Shown here: piece by piece, positions 31,970 to 44,046 of the stretch | Numbering within the stretch: the first letter of the stretch is position 1 | Layout: every line of letters begins with the position of its first letter | Program-made: the position numbers and the translations under genes | The notes under the pieces: model-generated | The model's input: the letters and a program-made list of their open reading frames with translations, nothing else | What the model was told of the DNA's origin: nothing | Database searches by the model: none | Source: Pegoplata infirma | Taxonomy: Eukaryota; Arthropoda; Insecta; Diptera; Anthomyiidae | NCBI GenBank assembly: GCA_963921195.1 | Contig: OY992539.1 | Span: 37,105,754-37,169,753, forward strand | DNA: 64,000 nt | Reading direction: 5' to 3'

Positions 31970-34900
31970 TCAAAATGTCTCAGAATCTAAGAATTGTTCA
32001 ATAGAAAATTTTTCCTACTTTGAGAGACTTTTTCTATAAGAAAAATGTTTCAGAATCTGAGACTTTTTCTATAAGAAAAATGTCTCAGAATTTGAGACTT
32101 TTTCTATAAGAAAAATGTCTCAAAATCGGAGACTTTTTCTATAAGAAAAATGTCTCAAAATCGGAGACTTTTTCTATAAGAAAGATGTCTCAAAATCAGA
32201 GACTTTTTCTATAAAAAAAATGTCTCAGAATCTGAGACTTTTTCTATAGAAAAATGTCTCAGAATCTAAAACTTTTTCTATAAGAAAAATGAGACTTTCT
32301 CTATAAGAAAAATGTCTTAGAATCTGAGACTTTTTCTATAAAAAAAAATGTCTCAGAATCTGAGACTTTTTCTATAAGAAAAATGTCTTAGAATCTGAGA
32401 CTTTTTCTATAGTTCTATAGTCTCAGATTCTGAGACATTTTTCTTATAGAAAAAGTTTCAGATTCTGCGACATTTTTCTTATAGGAAAAGTCTCAGATTC
32501 TGAGACATTTTTCTTATAGAACAAGTCTCAGATCCTGAGACATTTTTCTTTCAGAATCTGAGACTTTTTCTATAAGAAAAATGTCTCAGAATCTGAGTCT
32601 TTTTCTATAAGAAAAATGTCTCAGAGTCTGAGAACTTTTCTGTAAGAAAAATGTCTCAGAATCTGAGACTTTTTCTATAAGAAAAATGTCGCAGAATCTG
32701 AGACTTTTTCTATAAGAAACATATCTCAGAATCTGAGACTTTTTCTATAAGACAAATGTCTCAAAATCGGAGACTTTTTCTATAAGAAAAATGTCTCAAA
32801 ATCGGAGACTTTTTCTATAAGAAAAATGTCTCAGAATCTGAGACTTTTTTTATAGAAAAATGTCTCAGAATCTAAAACTTTTTCTATAAGAAAAATGAGA
32901 CTTTCTCTATAAGAAAAATGTCTTAGAATCTGAGACTTTTTCTATAAAAAAAAATGTCTCAGAATCTGAGACTTTTTCTATAAGAAAAATGTCTTAGAAT
33001 CTGAGACTTTTTCTATAAGAAAAATATCTCAGAATCTGAGACTTTTTTCATAAGAAAAATGAATCAGAATCTAAGACTTTTTCTATTAGAAAAATGTCTC
33101 CGAATCATAGACTTTTTCTATAAGAAAAATGTCTCAGAATCTGTTTCCGAATCTGAGACTGTTTCTATAAGAAAAATGTCTCAGAATCTGAGACTTTTTT
33201 GTTAGAAAAATGTCTCAGAATCCAAGACATTTTGTATTAGAAAAATGTCTTAAAATCTGAGACTTTTTCTATAAGAAAAATGTCTCAGAATCTGAGACTT
33301 TTTCTATAAGAAAAATGTCTCAGAATCTGAAACTTTTTCTTTAAGAAAAATGTTTTAGAATCTGAGACTTTTTCTATAAGAAAAATGTCTCAGAATCTGA
33401 GACTTTTTCTATAAGAAAAATATCTCAGAATCTGAGACTTTTTCTATAAGAAAAATGTCTCAGAATCTGAGACTTTTTCTATAAGAAAAATGTCTCAGAA
33501 TCTGAGACTTTTTCTATAAGAAAAATGTCTTAGAATCTGAGACTTTTTCTATAAGAAAAATGTCTCAGAATCTGAGACTTTTTCTATAAGAAAAATGTCT
33601 CAGAATCTGAGACTTTTTCTATAAGAAAAATGTCTCAGAATCTGAGACTTTTTCTATAAGAAAAATGTCTCAGAATCTGAGACTTTTTCTATAAGAAAAA
33701 TGTCTCAGAATCTGAGACTTTTTCTATAAGAAAAATGTCTCAGAATCTGAGACTTTTTCTATAAGAAAAATGTCTCAGAATCTGAGACTTTTTCTATAAG
33801 AAAAATGTCTCAGAATCTGAGACTTTTTCTATAAGAAAAATGTCTCAGAATCTGAGACTTTTTCTATAAGAAAAATGTCTCAGAATCTGAGATTTTTTCT
33901 ATAAGAAAAATGTCTCAGAATCTGAAACTTTTTCTATAAGAAAAATATCTCAGAATCTGAAACTTTTTCTATAAGAAAAATATCTCAGAATCTGAGACTT
34001 TTTCTGTAAGAAAAATGTCTCAGAATCTGTGACTTTTTCTATAAGAAAACTGTCTCAGAATCTGAGATTTTTTCTATAAGAAAAATGTCTCAGAATCTGA
34101 GACTTTTTCTATAAGAAAAATGTCTCAGAATCTGAGACTTTTTCTATAAGAAAAATGTCTCAGAATCTGAGACTTTTTCTATAAGAAAAATATCTCAGAA
34201 TCTAAAACTTTTTCTATAAGAAAAATGTCTCAGAATCTGAGACTATTTCTATAAGAAAAATGTCTTAGAATCTGAGACTTTTTCTATAAGAAAAATGTCT
34301 TAGAATCTGAGACTTTTTCTATAAGAAAAATGTCTCATAATCTGAGACTTTTTCTATAAGAAAAATGTCTCAGAATCTGAGACTTTTTCTATAAGAAAAA
34401 TGTCTTAGAATCTGATACTTTTTCTATAAGAAAAATGTCTTAGAATCTGAGACTTTTTCCATAAGTAAAGTGTCTCAGAATCTGAGACTTTTTCTATAAG
34501 AAAAATGTCTCAGAATCTGTGACTTTTTCTATAAGAAAAATGTCTCAGAATCTGTGACTTTTTCTATAAGAAAAATGTCTCAGAATCTGAGACTTTTTCT
34601 ATAAGAAAAATGTCTCAGAATCTGAGACTTTTTCTATAAGAAAAATGTCTCAGAATCTGAGACTTTTTCTATAAGAAAAATGTCTCAGAATCTGAGACTT
34701 TTTCTATAAGAAAAATGTCTCAGAATCTGAGACTTTTTCTATAAGAAAAATGTCTCAGATCTGAGACTTTTTCTATAAGAAAAATATCTTAGAATCTGAG
34801 ACTTTTTCTATAAGAAAAATGTCTCATATTCTGAGACTTTTTCTATAAGAAAAATGTCTCAGAATCTGAGACTTTTTCTATAAGAAAAATGTCTCAGAAT

Positions 34901-36180
34901 CTGAGACTTTTTCTATAAGAAAAATGTCTCAGAATCTGAGACTTTTTCTATAAGAAAAATGTCTCAGAATCTGAGACTTTTTCTATAAGAAAAATGTCTC
35001 AGAATCTGAGACTTTTTCTATAAGAAAAATGTCTCAGAATCTGAGACTTTTTCTATAAGAAAAATGTCTCAGAATCTGAGACTTTTTCTATAAGAAAAAT
35101 GTCTCAGAATCTGAGACTTTTTCTATAAGAAAAATGTCTCAGAATCTGAGACTTTTTCTATAAGAAAAATGTCTCAGAATCTGAGACTTTTTCTATAAGA
35201 AAAATGTCTCAGAATCCGAGACTTTTTCTATAAGAAAAATGTCTCAGAATCTGAGACTTTTTCTATAAGAAAAATCTGAGACTGTTTCTATAAGAAAATT
35301 TTCTCAGAATCTGAGACTTTTTCTATAAAAAAAATGTCTCAGAATCTGAGACTTTTTTTATAAGAAAAATGTCTCAGAATCTGAGACTTTTTCTATAAGA
35401 AAAATGTCTCAGAATCTGAGACTTTTTCTATAAGAAAAATGTCTCAGAATCTGAGACTTTTTCTATAAGAAAAATGTCTCAGAATCTGAGACTTTTTCTA
35501 TAAGAAAAATGTCTAAGAATCTGAGACTTTTTCTATAAGAAAAATGTCTCAGAATCTGAGACTTTTTCTATAAGAAAAATGTCTCAGAATCTGAGACTTT
35601 TTCTATAAGAAAAATGTTTCAGAATCTGAGACTTTTTCTATAAAAAAAAATGTTTCAAATCTAAGACTTTTTCTAAAAGAAAAATATCTCAGAATCTGAG
35701 ACTTTTTCTATAAAAAAATCTCAGAATCTGAGACTTTATCTATAAGAAAAATGTCTCAGAATCTGAGACTTTTTCTATAAGAAAAATGTCTCAGAATCTG
35801 AGACTTTTTCTATAAGAAAAATGTCTCAGGATCTGAGACTTTTTCTATAAGAAAAATATCTCAGAATCTGAGACTTTTTCTATAAGAAAAATGTCTCTGA
35901 AACTGATACTTTTTCTTTATAAAAAATGGCTTAGAATATGAGTCTGACACTTTTTCTAATGGAAAAATGTCTCAAAATCTGAGACTTTTTCTATAGGTAA
36001 AATATCTTAGAATCTGAGACTTTTTGTATAGTAAAAACGTCTTAGAATCTGAGACTTTTCTAAAGGAAAAATGTCTCTGAAACTTTTTCTATAGGCAAAA
36101 TGTCTCAGAATCTGAGACTTTTTCTATAGGAAAATTGTCTTAGAAATGGGGACTTTTTCTATAGAAAATTTTCTAAGAAT
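31970..36180 (+). repeat. Major 35-bp minisatellite, roughly 120 units
   Basis: The monomer is TCTCAGAATCTGAGA, a C, TTTTTCTATAAGAAAAA, and TG: two perfect short palindromes back to back. The core (about 33360-35640) is highly uniform, and both edges decay. 32415-32545 is a short stretch in opposite orientation. Occasional single-unit variants (missing part of a unit at 35270, changed unit lengths near 35640-35720) are visible. Despite being transcribable with Rbp6, it encodes nothing on either strand because stops recur. Confidence 0.95.
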
Positions 36181-37130
36181 CTGGTTTTTATAGATTTGAT
36201 GATTTTAAGAAAACTAAATATTTTTTTTAAGAATGTGTATGGGGTGTTCTACAAAAGCATCTTCATCATCATTATCATACAGTATAATAAACACCCCCTT
36301 TCTCATATTTCCTTCCCTTCTCAAAATCCTTGCCATGATGAATTTTCTTGTAAAGACATTTGAGCGTGTAAGTAAGTGTGTTTGTTAAATATATATGGGA
36401 ATTCTTGATAATATAAATTAAGTTTTTTTTTTGGATTCTTTATACAATTTGTTGAAAATTCGTTTAAACACAAAACTCCTTAACAAATTAATTACACTGC
36501 CACACGCGATGGCAACAGAGAGAAAAAAAAATGTTTTTTTTTTATATTAAAAAGCAATTTTTATGATTTAATTATTTTAAATGAAATCTAACCCAAACCT
36601 TTTCAAGTGAGAACAATTTTTTTTTTTATATATTTCTGCTATTTAATTTTCATTTCCCTGCATCATTTTCACTGTTGGGGGTTTTGAAATTTTATAACCT
36701 TTTATTATAATCATTTACACTCAACATGAATGAATAAATATCATAATCAACGACAATAACAGCAGCACCACAAAATATTGCTAATTATATTATAATATTG
36801 TATTGGATATTGGATAATGTGAGCAAAAAAGTGTTTGAAATTGAAATAAATTAAATAATTTAATTATTTTAAATATTTATGCTGGTGTGTAGTCGAACGC
36901 AATTTATTAAATTTCAGTTTTGTGGAATGTTTGTTAAAATTAAAGATAATTTAATCAAATTTAATATTAATTACTTTAAATTATTTCAAAGGAATTAATT
37001 TTTTAGATTAATCACATAAAATTTTAATTATGTTTTAATTGAAGCGTATACTTAATATTTAATTAATTGATATTAATCATACGTATATGCTGTTGGTAAT
37101 ATATTAAAATAATTTATAATTTAATAAGAG
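36181..37130. other. Intronic sequence, largely single-copy
   Basis: Contains CATCATCATTATCAT and TAATTATTTTAAAT-type text, no recognised repeat or exon. 37070-37100 begins an approximately repeated segment (CATACGTATATG...TATATTAAAA) that recurs near 37420-37450 and 37735-37765. Confidence 0.45.
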
Positions 37131-37800
37131 TTTTTCTATAGCAAAAATGTGTCTGAATCTAAGACTTTTCTAAAGGGAAAATTTAAGAGTTTTTTTATAC
37201 AAAATATGTTTTAGAATCTAAAACATTTTCTATGAGAAAAATGTTCAGAAACACCTTTTTTAAGAAAAAATTTTCAGAATCTGAGAATTTTTCATACAGA
37301 CAGTTTCGTACAGTAACTGATTTTTACTAATCATTTCAAAGAAACATTTTTTTAGATTAATCCTATAAAATTTGAATTTAACGGCAGCGTATACTTAATA
37401 AAAAAATTATTAATTTTAGTCATACGTATGGTGTGGTTATTATATAAAAATATTTCAACAAGACTTTTTCTGTAATAAAAATGTCGCAGAATCAAAGACT
37501 TTTCGAAAGAAACACCTGCATCTTTTTCGATTGAAAATATTATTTATGTCTATAAGAAAAATTTTTCAGAATCTCAAATATTTTGTTAAGGAAATATTAC
37601 CCAGAATCTGAGCATTTTTCTAAGTTCATAAAGACAGTTTCAAAAAGTAACTGATTTTAATTAATTATTTTAAAGGACTAGTCTTATTAAATTTTAATTT
37701 AGTTTAAAAATCAGCGTATACTTAATATTTATTTAATTATTTAATATTACGTATGTTGTTCTTAATATATAAAAACAAATTTATTAACACTTTTCTGTAG
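37000..37800 (+). repeat. Diverged ~330-bp tandem units
   Basis: AGCGTATACTTAATA at about 37044, 37387 and 37703, each followed by a CATACGTAT-like word and TATATAAAAA, and preceded by TTTTAGATTAATC.TATAAAATTT-like text. Each unit includes worn 35-bp monomers, suggesting that a segment of decayed array plus neighbour was later duplicated. Confidence 0.6.
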
Positions 37801-38690
37801 TAAAAATGTCTCAAAAACTAAGACATTTTAAAAAGGAAAAACTGTGATTTTTTCTATATAAAATATGTTTTAGAATCTGAGACCTTTTCAATAAGAAAAA
37901 TGTCTAAAAATCAAAGACTTTTTCTAATGGTGTTTTTAGAGTTTTCGATTCTAACAGATTTTTATGAAAAAAAAAAAAAATTGTTCCCATTAGGACTTCC
38001 AATTCCGAAATCCCGGAAAGTTTTGGATTTGGCGAATCACGAATCTCGGGATTTTTGATTTACAATCCCGGAATTTTTGGGATTCCAATATTTTTAATAT
38101 TTTTTATTAATTTAATTTTTTTTTCAATAATTTTATATTTTATTGTGAATTTTGTGAACAAAAAAACAACTCAGAAAAAATCTGCGAATTTTTCTGAAGG
38201 AAAATGTCTCAGAGTCTTAAACATTTTCTCAAAATCTAAAATTTTTCTATTAGGAACAGGTCTTAGTAACTGAATCTTTTTCTATTGCAAAAAAGATCTC
38301 AGAGCCTGAGAAAAAAGCTCTCAGAATCTGAGACTTTTTCCAAAGGAGTCTAAGTATTTGAATTTAAATTTTTTTCAGTAGGAAAAATGTCTCAGAATCT
38401 GAAACCGTTTTAACGAAAGAAGGGTCTCAGAATCAAACACTTTTTCTTTACGAAAATTGTACTAGAATAAGTTTGCAGAATCTGAGATTTTTTTTTATGG
38501 GAAAAGGTCTCAGAATTTAAGACTTTTTCCATAGAAAAACATTCTTAGAAATTTAGTTTTTTCTACAGTTAATATATTTAAGAGTGTAACTTTTTTTCTA
38601 TGGGCAAAATGTCTCAAAATCTGAGACTTTTTCTGTGGGAATCTGAGATTTTTTTTTTGGAAAAAGTGTCACAATCTAAGACTTTTTCCA
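37800..38690 (+). repeat. Decayed 35-bp minisatellite flank
   Basis: Worn matches such as AAAAATGTCTCAAAAACTAA, TGTCTCAGAATCTGAAAC and GTCTCAAAATCTGAGACTTT persist to 38690, all in plus orientation. 37995-38090 has repeated AATCCCGGAA words. Spurious frames only. Confidence 0.7.
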
Positions 38691-38699
38691 TAGGAAAAA

Positions 38700-39498
38700 T
38701 TTGTTACTTGCCACAGCAAAGTTTTTTTAGAAAAAATATTGTTAAATTACTTTGCTATTCCATCCAAAACGAATTGAAATTTCAGTCGAGGACCCCATTA
38801 AAAATCCAAAAGAGCTGTACATTTTGTAAGTGAGTGAAAAATAAGCGCAATAGAGTGTTTTTACATTTTGGAGAGTATAAAAGATTCGGCACCAAAGATT
38901 ATAACACCCTCACTTGTTATATGTACATTTGATAAACAAATGGAACATTTTTATGCGAAAAGCTTAGACTAGGTGAAAAAGTAGTTTTGGTAAAAAAAAA
39001 TTATTAGTTTTTCACGAAAAACAAAATTATGTTAAAAAAAAATTTAATGAACCCAAAATTTCTGGTAAAAAAAAAATTATGAAAAAAAGTTTTTGATGTA
39101 TTTTTTTGATGAAAAGAAAGATTTTTTTTATTTAAAAAAAAATTGATGAAAAAAAATTTTTTTTTTTGGTGAGAAAAAAATTGATAATAAAAATTTGATA
39201 AAAAAATTTGATGAAAAAAAAATTGATGAAAAAAATATGATAAAAAAAATTTACGAAAAAAGAAAATTTTATGAAAAAAAAATTGATGAAAAAAAAAAAA
39301 AAATTGATGAAAAAACAAAAAAATTAATGAAAAAAAATTTTGATGTAAAAAAAAAAATGTTGATGAAAAACAAAAATCTGATGACAAAAAAAAAATAATA
39401 ACAAAAAGTATTATGAAATTTAAATTTGATAAAAAAAAAATTTGATGAAAAAAAAATTTGATGAAAAAAAAAAATTTGATAAAAAAAAAAATTGATAA
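38700..39498 (-). repeat. Family X, minus orientation, first half (with CATCAA minisatellite)
   Basis: Reverse complement of 16590-14900: AAAGTTTTTTTAGAAAAAAT, CGAGGACCCCATT, GATTCGGCACC, CACTTGTTATATGTACATTT, CGAAAAGCTTAGA, AACAAAATTATGTTAAAA and AATTTAATGAACCCAAAATT. The minisatellite in the form GATGAAAAAAAATTT fills 39060-39498. The long low-complexity open frame on the minus strand (39004-39582) is a product of this tract. The repeat is interrupted by the insertion at 39507 and resumes at 44981. Confidence 0.78.
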
Positions 39499-39954
39499 AA
39501 ATAAATGGGGGGGGGTGAAATAAAGCCATAGGCAATAAGGCCATTTGGCCTTATTTCTCAATTCAATGGGAAATAAGGCCATATGGCTTTATTACCAACA
39601 CGATTGAGCAATAAAGTCATATTGATTTTGCAACCAAAGTGGAAATAAAGCCATATCAGTTGAAAATGTGGAAATATATTTCCCCGTAAATCCTGCTACC
39701 CAAAAAAAAAAATTATTTAGCGAAGCCGCTAAATTAATTTATGGAGTTTGTAGTCCCTAAGCCCGGCCGAAGGCCGGCTACGCAGAATTTTTTTTTTTTT
39801 TTTACTATCTTTAAATTAAACAAGTAAGAAAGCTATATTCGGCTGTGCCGAATCTTTAAATACCCTCCACCAATGTAATGATTTTAAAAAACAAAAAAGT
39901 TTGTTTTATTTATACCCCAGGAAATAAAAAAGTACCAAAAAGTGTACTTTAGGT

Positions 39955-42505
39955 ACTTTTAATAAAAGGTACTTTTTATAAAAGGCACTTTTAATGAAAG
40001 GTACTTTTTATAAAAGGTACTTTTTGTAAAAGGTACTTTTTATAAAAGGTACTTTTTATAAAAGGTACTTTTTATAAATGGTACTTTTTATAAAAGGTAC
40101 TTTTTATAAAAGGTACTTTTTATAAAAAGTACCTTTTACAAAAAGTACTTTTTATAAAAGGTACTTTTTATAAAAAGTACTTTTTATAAAAGGTACTTTT
40201 TATAAAAGGTACTTTTTATAAAAGGTACTTTTTATAAAAGGTGCTTTTTATAAAAGGTAATTTTTATAAAAGGTAATTTTTATAAAAGGTACTTTTTATA
40301 AAAGGTACTTTTTATAAAAGGTACTTTTTATAAAAGGTACTTTTTATAAATGGTACTTTTTATAAAAGGTGCTTTTTATAAAAGGTAATTTTTATAAAAG
40401 GTACTTTTTATAAAAGGTACTTTTTATAAAAGGTACTTTTTATAAAAGGTACTTTTTATAAAAGGTACTTTTTATAAATGGTACTTTTTATAAAAGGTAC
40501 TTTTTATAAAAGGTACTTTTATAAAAGTTACTTTTTATGAGAGGGACTTTTTATAAAAAGTACTTTTTTTAAAAGGTACTTTTTATAAAAGTGCTTTTTA
40601 TAAAAGGTACTATTTATAAAAAGTACTTTTTATAAAAGGTACTTTTTATAAAGGGTACTTTTTATAAAAGGTACTTTTTATAATGGGTACTTTTTATAAA
40701 AGGTATAATAAGTACCTATAATAAGGTACTTTTATAAATGGTACTTTTTATAAAAAGTAATTTTATAAAAGGTACCTTTTAAAAAAAGTACCTTTTATAA
40801 AAGGTAATTTTTATAAAAGGTACTTTTTATAAAAGGTACTTTTTATAAAAGGTACTTTTTATAAAAGGTACTTTTTATAAAAGGTACTTTTTATAAAAGG
40901 TACTTTTTATATAAGGTACTTTTTATAAAAGGTACTTTTTATAAAAGGTACTTTTTATAAAAGGTACTTTTTATAAAAGGTACTTTTTATAAAAGTTACT
41001 TTTTATAAAAGGTACTTTTTGGAAAAGGTACTATTTATAAAAAGTACTTTTTATAAAAGGTACTTTTTATAAAGGGTACTTTTTATAAAAGGTACTTTTT
41101 ATAATGGGTACTTTTTATAAAAGGTATAATAAGTACCTATAATAAGGTACTTTTATAAATGGTACTTTTTATAAAAAGTAATTTTATAAAAGGTACCTTT
41201 TATAAAAAGTACCTTTTATAAAAGGTAATTTTTATAAAAGGTACTTTTTATAAAAGGTACTTTTTATAAAAGGTACTTTTTATAAAAGGTACTTTTTATA
41301 AAAGGTACTTTTTATAAAAGGTACTTTTTATAAAAGGTACTTTTTATATAAGGTACTTTTTATAAAAGGTACTTTTTATAAAAGGTACTTTTTATAAAAG
41401 GTACTTTTTATAAAAGGTACTTTTTATAAAAGTTACTTTTTATAAAAGGTACTTTTTGGAAAAGGTACTTTTTATAAAAGGTACTTTTTATAAAAGGTAC
41501 TTTTTATAAAAGGTACTTTTTATAAAAGGTACTTTTTATAAAAGGTACTTTTTATAAAAGGTACTTTTTATAAAAGGTACTTTTTATAAAAGGTACTTTT
41601 TATAAAAGGTACTTTTTGTAAAAGGTACTTTTTATAAAAGGTACTTTTTATAAAAGGTAGTTTTCATAAGAGGTACTTTTTATAAAAGGTACTTTTTATA
41701 AAAGGTACTTTTTATAAAAGGTACTTTTTGGAAAAGGTACTTTTTATAAAAGGTACTTTTTATATAAGGTACTTTTTATTAAAGGTACTTTTTATAAAAG
41801 GTACTTTTATAAAAGGTACTTTTTATAAAAGGTACTTTTAATAAAAGGTAAAAGGTTTCTATAAAACATACTTTTTATTAAAGGTACTTTTTATAAAAAG
41901 TACTTTTTATAAAAGGTACTTTGTATAAAAGGCACTTTTTATGAAAGGTACTTTTTATAAAAGGTACTTTTTATAAAAGGTACTTTTAATAAAAGGTACT
42001 TTTTATAAAAGGTACTTTTTATAAAATGCACTTTTTATAAAAGGTACTTTTTATAAAAGGTACTTTTTATAAAAGGTACTTTTTATAAAAGGTGCTTTTT
42101 ATAAAAGGTACTTTTTATAAAAGGTACTTTTTATAAAAGGTACTTTTTATAAAAGGTACTTTTCATAAAAGGTACTTTTTATAAAAGGTATTTTTTATAA
42201 AAGGTACTTTTTATAAAAGGTACTTTTTATAAAAGGTACTTTTTATTAAAGGTACTTTTTATAAAAGGTACTTTTTATAAAAGGTACTTTTTATAAAAGG
42301 TACTTTTTATAAAAGGTACTTTTTATAAAAGGTACTTTTTATAAAAGGTACTTTTTATAAAAGGTACTTTTTATAAAAGGTACTTTTTATAAAAGGTACT
42401 TTTTATTAAAGGTACTTTTTATAAAAGGTACTTTTTATAAAAGGTACTTTTTATAAAAGGTACTTTTTATAAAAGGTACTTTTTATAAAAGATACTTTTT
42501 GAAAA
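39955..42505 (+). repeat. 16-bp minisatellite GGTACTTTTTATAAAA, roughly 155-160 units
   Basis: About 2.55 kb of near-perfect GGTACTTTTTATAAAA. Each unit contains TATAAAAG across the junction. Unit variants include TGGTAC, GGTGC, GGTAA and AAGTAC. A ~421-bp block with an irregular marker (AAGGTATAATAAGTACCTAT) is duplicated: the marker is at about 40700 and 41121, with flanking variants in the same order. No coding potential. Confidence 0.95.
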
Positions 42506-42559
42506 CGGTACAGAATTTTCAGAAAGTACTTGTTCCAGAATGTTTTATTTCACTAAAGG

Positions 42560-43300
42560 ATCCTACATTCTAAATTTCACATTTAAATAACCATTATTTC
42601 AGTAAATAAAAAAAAGTACCAAAAGTACTTTTTTACCCATTTTACCCCTGTTGAATCAACATTGGCAAAACCCGAGCCTTAGTGAATCTTTTTTCCGGAA
42701 GGTGAACCGACATTGCAAATTTCAATTTTCTAGTACCATTATTTAAGGAAATATAAAATCTAACAAAAGTACACATTTTTACCCTTTTTACCCTATTAGA
42801 ATCATCATTGGCAAAAACCCAGCCTTATGGGATCTATATTCCGGGAGGTAAACATACAGTCCAAATTTCAAGTCTATGTGACATTTTTTTTAAGGAAATA
42901 TGAAAGGTACCAAAAGTACAGATTTTTACCCCCTTAGAATCAACATTGGCAATAATCCAGCCGTACTGGATCTATATTCCAGGATGTGAACATACTGTCC
43001 AAATTTCAAGTTTCTATGACCATTATTTAAGGAGATGTAAAAAGCACCAAAAGTACAGTTTTTTACCCTTTTTACCCCCTTAGAATCTACACTGGCAAAA
43101 ATCCAGCCTTAATGGATCTGTATTCCGGGAGGTGAACATACAGTCCAAATTTCAAGTCTCTATGATCGTTATATCACGAGATTTAAAAAGTACCAAACCT
43201 ACAGTTTTTTACCCCTTTTACCCCCTTAGAATCAACATTGGCAAAACTCCAGCCATAGTGGATCTGTATTGCGGGAGGTAAACCTACAGTCCAAATTTCA
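42560..43300 (+). repeat. Five ~140-bp tandem units
   Basis: TCAACATTGGCAAAA-like words occur near 42656, 42801, 42939, 43084 and 43221, each preceded by TTTTTACCC...CCCTTAGAA and followed by CCAGCCTTA, TATTCCGGGAGGT and AACATACAGTCCAAATTTCA. Related diverged sequence is at 4030-4780 and, inverted, 50430-51400. Confidence 0.85.
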
Positions 43301-43395
43301 AGTCTCTAGCTTCAGCGGTTATGGCTGGGCGATGATGAATGAGTATGCCAGTCAGTCAGTCACTCACATTACTCTTTTATATATATAGATTTTCC

Positions 43396-43854
43396 GGATT
43401 TGGGCGATTTTTGCCATAATGTTTATTTCTGTCTTTTATTATTTAACAAAATTATTTTTTTTTAAATGAAAATATTTTTTTGTTAAGAAATCTGAACAAA
43501 ATTCAATTTTGGCGATATTTTACATCCGATTTTGCGACAAAGCAAAAAAAATGTCTGGCAACCCCGTTAATATGACGAAGCAAAAAAACGGACACACACA
43601 CTCATGATATGCACAAAAAACATCTACCAATGAGAACTTATTAAGATATTTTTTTTATTATTTCTTAAAGAACTTTTTTCTTAAAGAACTTTTTTAAATT
43701 AAATTTAAATATTGTTTTACATATTTTAAACCTTTTTTGTAAAGATTTTTTTCCTTTTTCTCATTTTTTTTTTTTTCATTTCCGTTTTCTTTCTTATGTA
43801 TCACATAAAATATGAGTTAATTTAGGGTTATGTTGAAAACCACTAAGAGTTTTT
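43396..43854. other. AT-rich spacer
   Basis: Poly-T and poly-A tracts and a tandem TTCTTAAAGAACTTTTT pair near 43660-43695. No gene seen. Confidence 0.45.
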
Positions 43855-44014
43855 TTAGTAATTCACTCATAACTTTTAAAATACTTAACCGATTTAAAAA
43901 AAAAATACATGAGTTTTTGCCTGGATAAATTCCGCAACTTTTGGTACCCCAAGCGTTTAAATCGGTTTCGGAGTATTGCCAAAAACGTGATTTCAACAGA
44001 CAGACAGACAGACG

Positions 44015-44046
<32 letters not shown>

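Larger units (their letters stand above)
39821..43395 (-). mobile_element. Helentron-like composite with large internal minisatellite
   Basis: The left side reads CAAGTAAGAAAGCTATATTC then the hairpin ATTCGGCTGTGCCGAAT and ATACCCTCCACCA, a DINE-like tail in minus orientation. The right side ends in a tract with CCAGTCAGTCAGTCACTCA and TTTTATATATATAGATTT. Between them lie the 16-bp array and the 140-bp units. Treating this as one element is inference from the tail and the continuous interior; the 5' end does not match the other subfamilies. Confidence 0.45.

Noticed and set aside
31970..36180. CRISPR-like array
   Set aside because: Units are contiguous 35-bp tandem repeats without unique spacers, in a eukaryotic intron.
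39004..39582. 192-codon minus-strand frame rich in F, I, H and S
   Set aside because: It translates the TTTTTTTCATCAA minisatellite and the adjoining foldback end; composition only, no domain.
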